From NCBI GenBank assembly GCA_002734065.2, contig NVXU02000025.1:1-64000 (forward strand): a DNA stretch of 64,000 bases, given 5' to 3'. Below the pieces are notes generated by a model. It ran no database searches, was not told the DNA's origin, and saw nothing but the letters and a program-made list of their open reading frames with translations. The stretch comes from Fluviicola sp. (GTDB lineage Bacteria; Bacteroidota; Bacteroidia; Flavobacteriales_D; Crocinitomicaceae). A program made the translations under genes and the position numbers. Below are positions 62,030 to 64,000 of the stretch, piece by piece (the stretch's first letter is position 1; each line of letters opens with the position of its first letter).

Positions 62030-63709
62030 ATGGGAGAATTCAAATCAGATATTGAGATTGCACAGGCTGCAACGATGCAACACATTAAAACGATTGCAGA
62101 GAAATTAAACATTGGAGAAGATGACCTTGAGTTATACGGAAAGTACAAAGCGAAACTTCCTTTGTCACTCATCAATGAGAATAACATTGCGAAGAATCAC
62201 TTGGTTCTTGTAACGGCACTGACACCAACACCTGCAGGTGAAGGCAAAACCACAACGTCGATTGGTTTGACCGAAGGAATGAACAAAATTGGAAAGAAAA
62301 CGACGGTTGTATTAAGAGAACCTTCTTTAGGTCCTGTTTTTGGAATTAAAGGTGGCGCAGCAGGTGGCGGTTATTCTCAAGTTCTTCCTATGGAGGATAT
62401 CAATTTGCATTTTACAGGTGATTTTTCTGCCATTGAGAAAGCTAACAACCTTCTTTCTGCCTTGTTGGATAATAACTTGCAAAGCAAAACAAAGAATTTA
62501 GGAATAGACCCAAGAACAGTTGCTTGGAAAAGAGTAATGGACATGAATGACCGTTCTTTGAGAGATATTACCATAGGTTTGGGAGGTGTCTTTAACGGAG
62601 TTCCTCGGCAAGATGGATTCAACATTACACCAGCATCAGAAGTGATGGCAATTTTGTGTATGGCAGAGAATTTTGAAGACTTAAAAACGCGTTTAGGTAA
62701 TATTTATGTAGGAATGACTTACGATAAAAAACCTGTTTATGCACGTGATTTAAAAGCAGAAAACGCCATGGCAATTCTATTAAAAGATGCCGTGCAACCT
62801 AATTTAGTGCAAACAATGGAAGGCAACCCTGCAATTATTCACGGCGGTCCTTTTGCAAATATTGCGCAAGGAACAAATACAATTTTAGCAACCAAAATGG
62901 GGCTTTCTCTTTCTGATTATGTTATCACGGAAGCTGGTTTTGGTGCAGATTTAGGAGCAGAAAAATTCTTAGACATTAAATGCGTTTCTGGAGGATTAAA
63001 ACCCGAAACGGTTGTTTTAGTCGCAACAATTAGAGCGCTGCGCCATCATGGAGGAGCAAAAAAAGAGGAATACAACACGGCTAGTGTCGAAAGAGTAACT
63101 ACTGGAATTGTTAACCTCGAAAAACACATTGAAAACATTCAAAAATTTGGGTTGAATCCAGTTGTTGCTATTAATGCTTTTCCAACAGATACGGCAGAAG
63201 AAGTTGAGATTATTGTAAAACATTGCGCTGCAAAAGGGGTGAAAGCAATTCTTGCGAACGGTTTTGCCGATGGCGGAGACGGAATGACAGAATTGGCACA
63301 CGCAGTGGTTGAAGAGGTTGAGTCTGGAAAGAATAACTTCAAGCAACTCTACGATTGGAACTTGCCAATTACAGAAAAAATAGAAATCATTGCCAAAGAA
63401 ATTTATGGTGCTGATGGTGTTGATTATGCGAAGAAAGCAGAGACTGATTTGAAAAAAATTGATGCTTTGGGCTTGAATGCACTGCCTATTTGTATGGCAA
63501 AAACGCAAAAGTCGTTTTCTGATGACGATAAAAAACTTGGACGACCAACAGGATTTAGAGTAACCGTTCGTGAATTTGAATTTGCAGCCGGTGCTGGATT
63601 TATCATTCCGATTTTAGGAAAGATGATGAGAATGCCAGGGTTGCCAGCCACTCCCGCTTCAGAAGGAATGTTTATTGATAATGACGGGAAGATTTCGGGA
63701 CTTTCTTAG
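62030..63709 (+). CDS. fhs: Formate--tetrahydrofolate ligase
   Basis: The 559-aa enzyme makes 10-formyl-tetrahydrofolate from formate using ATP. It has the P-loop TPTPAGEGKTTTSIGL, then REPSLGPVFGIKGGAAGGG, and the PNLVQTMEGNPAIIHGGPFANIAQG block. I choose the start at 62030 (MGEFKSDIEI); a frame from 62000 adds ten residues. The gene is divergent from ftsX. Confidence 0.96.
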   Translation: MGEFKSDIEIAQAATMQHIKTIAEKLNIGEDDLELYGKYKAKLPLSLINENNIAKNHLVLVTALTPTPAGEGKTTTSIGLTEGMNKIGKKTTVVLREPSLGPVFGIKGGAAGGGYSQVLPMEDINLHFTGDFSAIEKANNLLSALLDNNLQSKTKNLGIDPRTVAWKRVMDMNDRSLRDITIGLGGVFNGVPRQDGFNITPASEVMAILCMAENFEDLKTRLGNIYVGMTYDKKPVYARDLKAENAMAILLKDAVQPNLVQTMEGNPAIIHGGPFANIAQGTNTILATKMGLSLSDYVITEAGFGADLGAEKFLDIKCVSGGLKPETVVLVATIRALRHHGGAKKEEYNTASVERVTTGIVNLEKHIENIQKFGLNPVVAINAFPTDTAEEVEIIVKHCAAKGVKAILANGFADGGDGMTELAHAVVEEVESGKNNFKQLYDWNLPITEKIEIIAKEIYGADGVDYAKKAETDLKKIDALGLNALPICMAKTQKSFSDDDKKLGRPTGFRVTVREFEFAAGAGFIIPILGKMMRMPGLPATPASEGMFIDNDGKISGLS

Positions 63710-63730
63710 AAAATCTCGCTACGCTCGTTT

Positions 63731-63840
63731 TTAGACACGTCCGCTTTGCGAACTTTTAGACTTATTCGCTTTGCGAATTGTTAGATACGCGCTTTGCCCT
63801 TTAGACACGGTCGTAACCTCCCTATTAGACAGGTCTCGCT
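63731..63840. repeat. Degenerate TTAGACA-headed tandem repeats
   Basis: Five units of about 17-26 bases start with TTAGAC or TTAGAT, several with CGCTTTGCGAA inside (for example CGCTTTGCGAACTTTTAGAC). The array lies between fhs and the partial glycosyltransferase gene. Confidence 0.6.
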
Positions 63841-63855
63841 ATTAACATTAGTAAC

Positions 63856-64000
63856 TTGAAGCAAAAAATCTCCATCATTCTACCCGTAAAAGATACCGCA
63901 AAGTATCTTAAAACTTGCGTAGATTCTATTCTTGCTCAGACTTATGAGAATTGGGAATTGCTTGCTGTGGACGATGCTTCTTCTGATGCTTGTTATTCTA
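63856..64000 (+). CDS. Family 2 glycosyltransferase (partial, N-terminus)
   Basis: A TTG start yields LKQKISIILPVKDTAKYLKT and then CVDSILAQTYENWELLAVDD, the standard GT2 Rossmann start with SILAQTYENWE and the DD of the donor site. It runs off the right edge, so length and substrate are unknown. Confidence 0.85.
   Translation, partial: MKQKISIILPVKDTAKYLKTCVDSILAQTYENWELLAVDDASSDACYS

Overview
The window looks like a chromosome segment of a Bacteroidota bacterium, most likely a flavobacterium-like member such as a Crocinitomicaceae relative. The evidence is a DUF1501/DUF1800 pair, a DUF3098 protein between ftsX and uppP, a Bacteroidota-type cytochrome oxidase/SCO/DUF420 operon, a TAnnTTTG-type -7 promoter, a tRNA-Ser gene without encoded CCA, and generally AT-rich DNA. 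The exact genus cannot be read from the sequence alone.

The most striking region is 1813-14241, an integrated element of about 12.4 kb sitting inside the 3' part of lysS. The left junction keeps a full-length lysS whose last ~66 codons come from the element. The displaced native lysS tail remains as a promoterless fragment at 14200-14442, beyond a 393-aa tyrosine integrase. A 23-bp perfect direct repeat, 40 bp with three mismatches, marks attL and attR. The element carries a restriction-modification locus: a C-type regulator, a putative endonuclease with two QxK nuclease-like modules, and two tandem D12 adenine methyltransferases. It also carries four ~89-bp tandem repeats just upstream of a protein with family-A polymerase palm motifs (a TV-Pol-like replication protein), an XRE repressor-like protein, an excisionase-like HTH protein, a second very small tyrosine recombinase, and several unrecognised genes. 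No relaxase or conjugation genes are visible, so it looks like an integrated replicon or small integrative element whose selected cargo may be the R-M system.

The rest is chromosomal. Region 14.4-23.6 kb holds DUF1501/DUF1800 secreted proteins, a LacI-type regulator, an M48 lipoprotein protease, a PAP2-like membrane protein, rpoN, asnS and pth. Region 23.9-35.3 kb holds a tail-specific protease, an iron-containing alcohol dehydrogenase, an ExbB/ExbD energiser cluster with an OmpA-family protein, a regulator-like protein and two short-chain oxidoreductases. Region 35.5-43.5 kb is an RND efflux locus (TetR, TolC, membrane fusion protein, RND pump, DUF2141, RnfD-like protein) with matching candidate TetR operators in front of tetR and tolC. 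A tRNA-Ser(GGA) follows at 43.8 kb, then asparaginase, tatD, galE, assorted lipoproteins, a metallo-beta-lactamase-fold hydrolase, a glycosyltransferase and a glycine-rich lipoprotein (44-52.3 kb). Region 52.5-57.8 kb is a respiratory operon (ctaB, two subunit III proteins, subunit IV, two SCO-like proteins, DUF420). The right end (57.9-64 kb) has queA, truB, uppP, DUF3098 and ftsX, a divergent fhs, and the start of a family 2 glycosyltransferase.

Intergenic spaces carry several dispersed repeat families (22.8/34.1 kb, 27.1/48.0 kb, a short GCTCCAATGCTCCAA-like family, and a CTTCGACAGGCTCAG-like family that also appears inside lysS). Coordinates of starts were adjusted where the longest reading frame begins upstream of a more plausible start.
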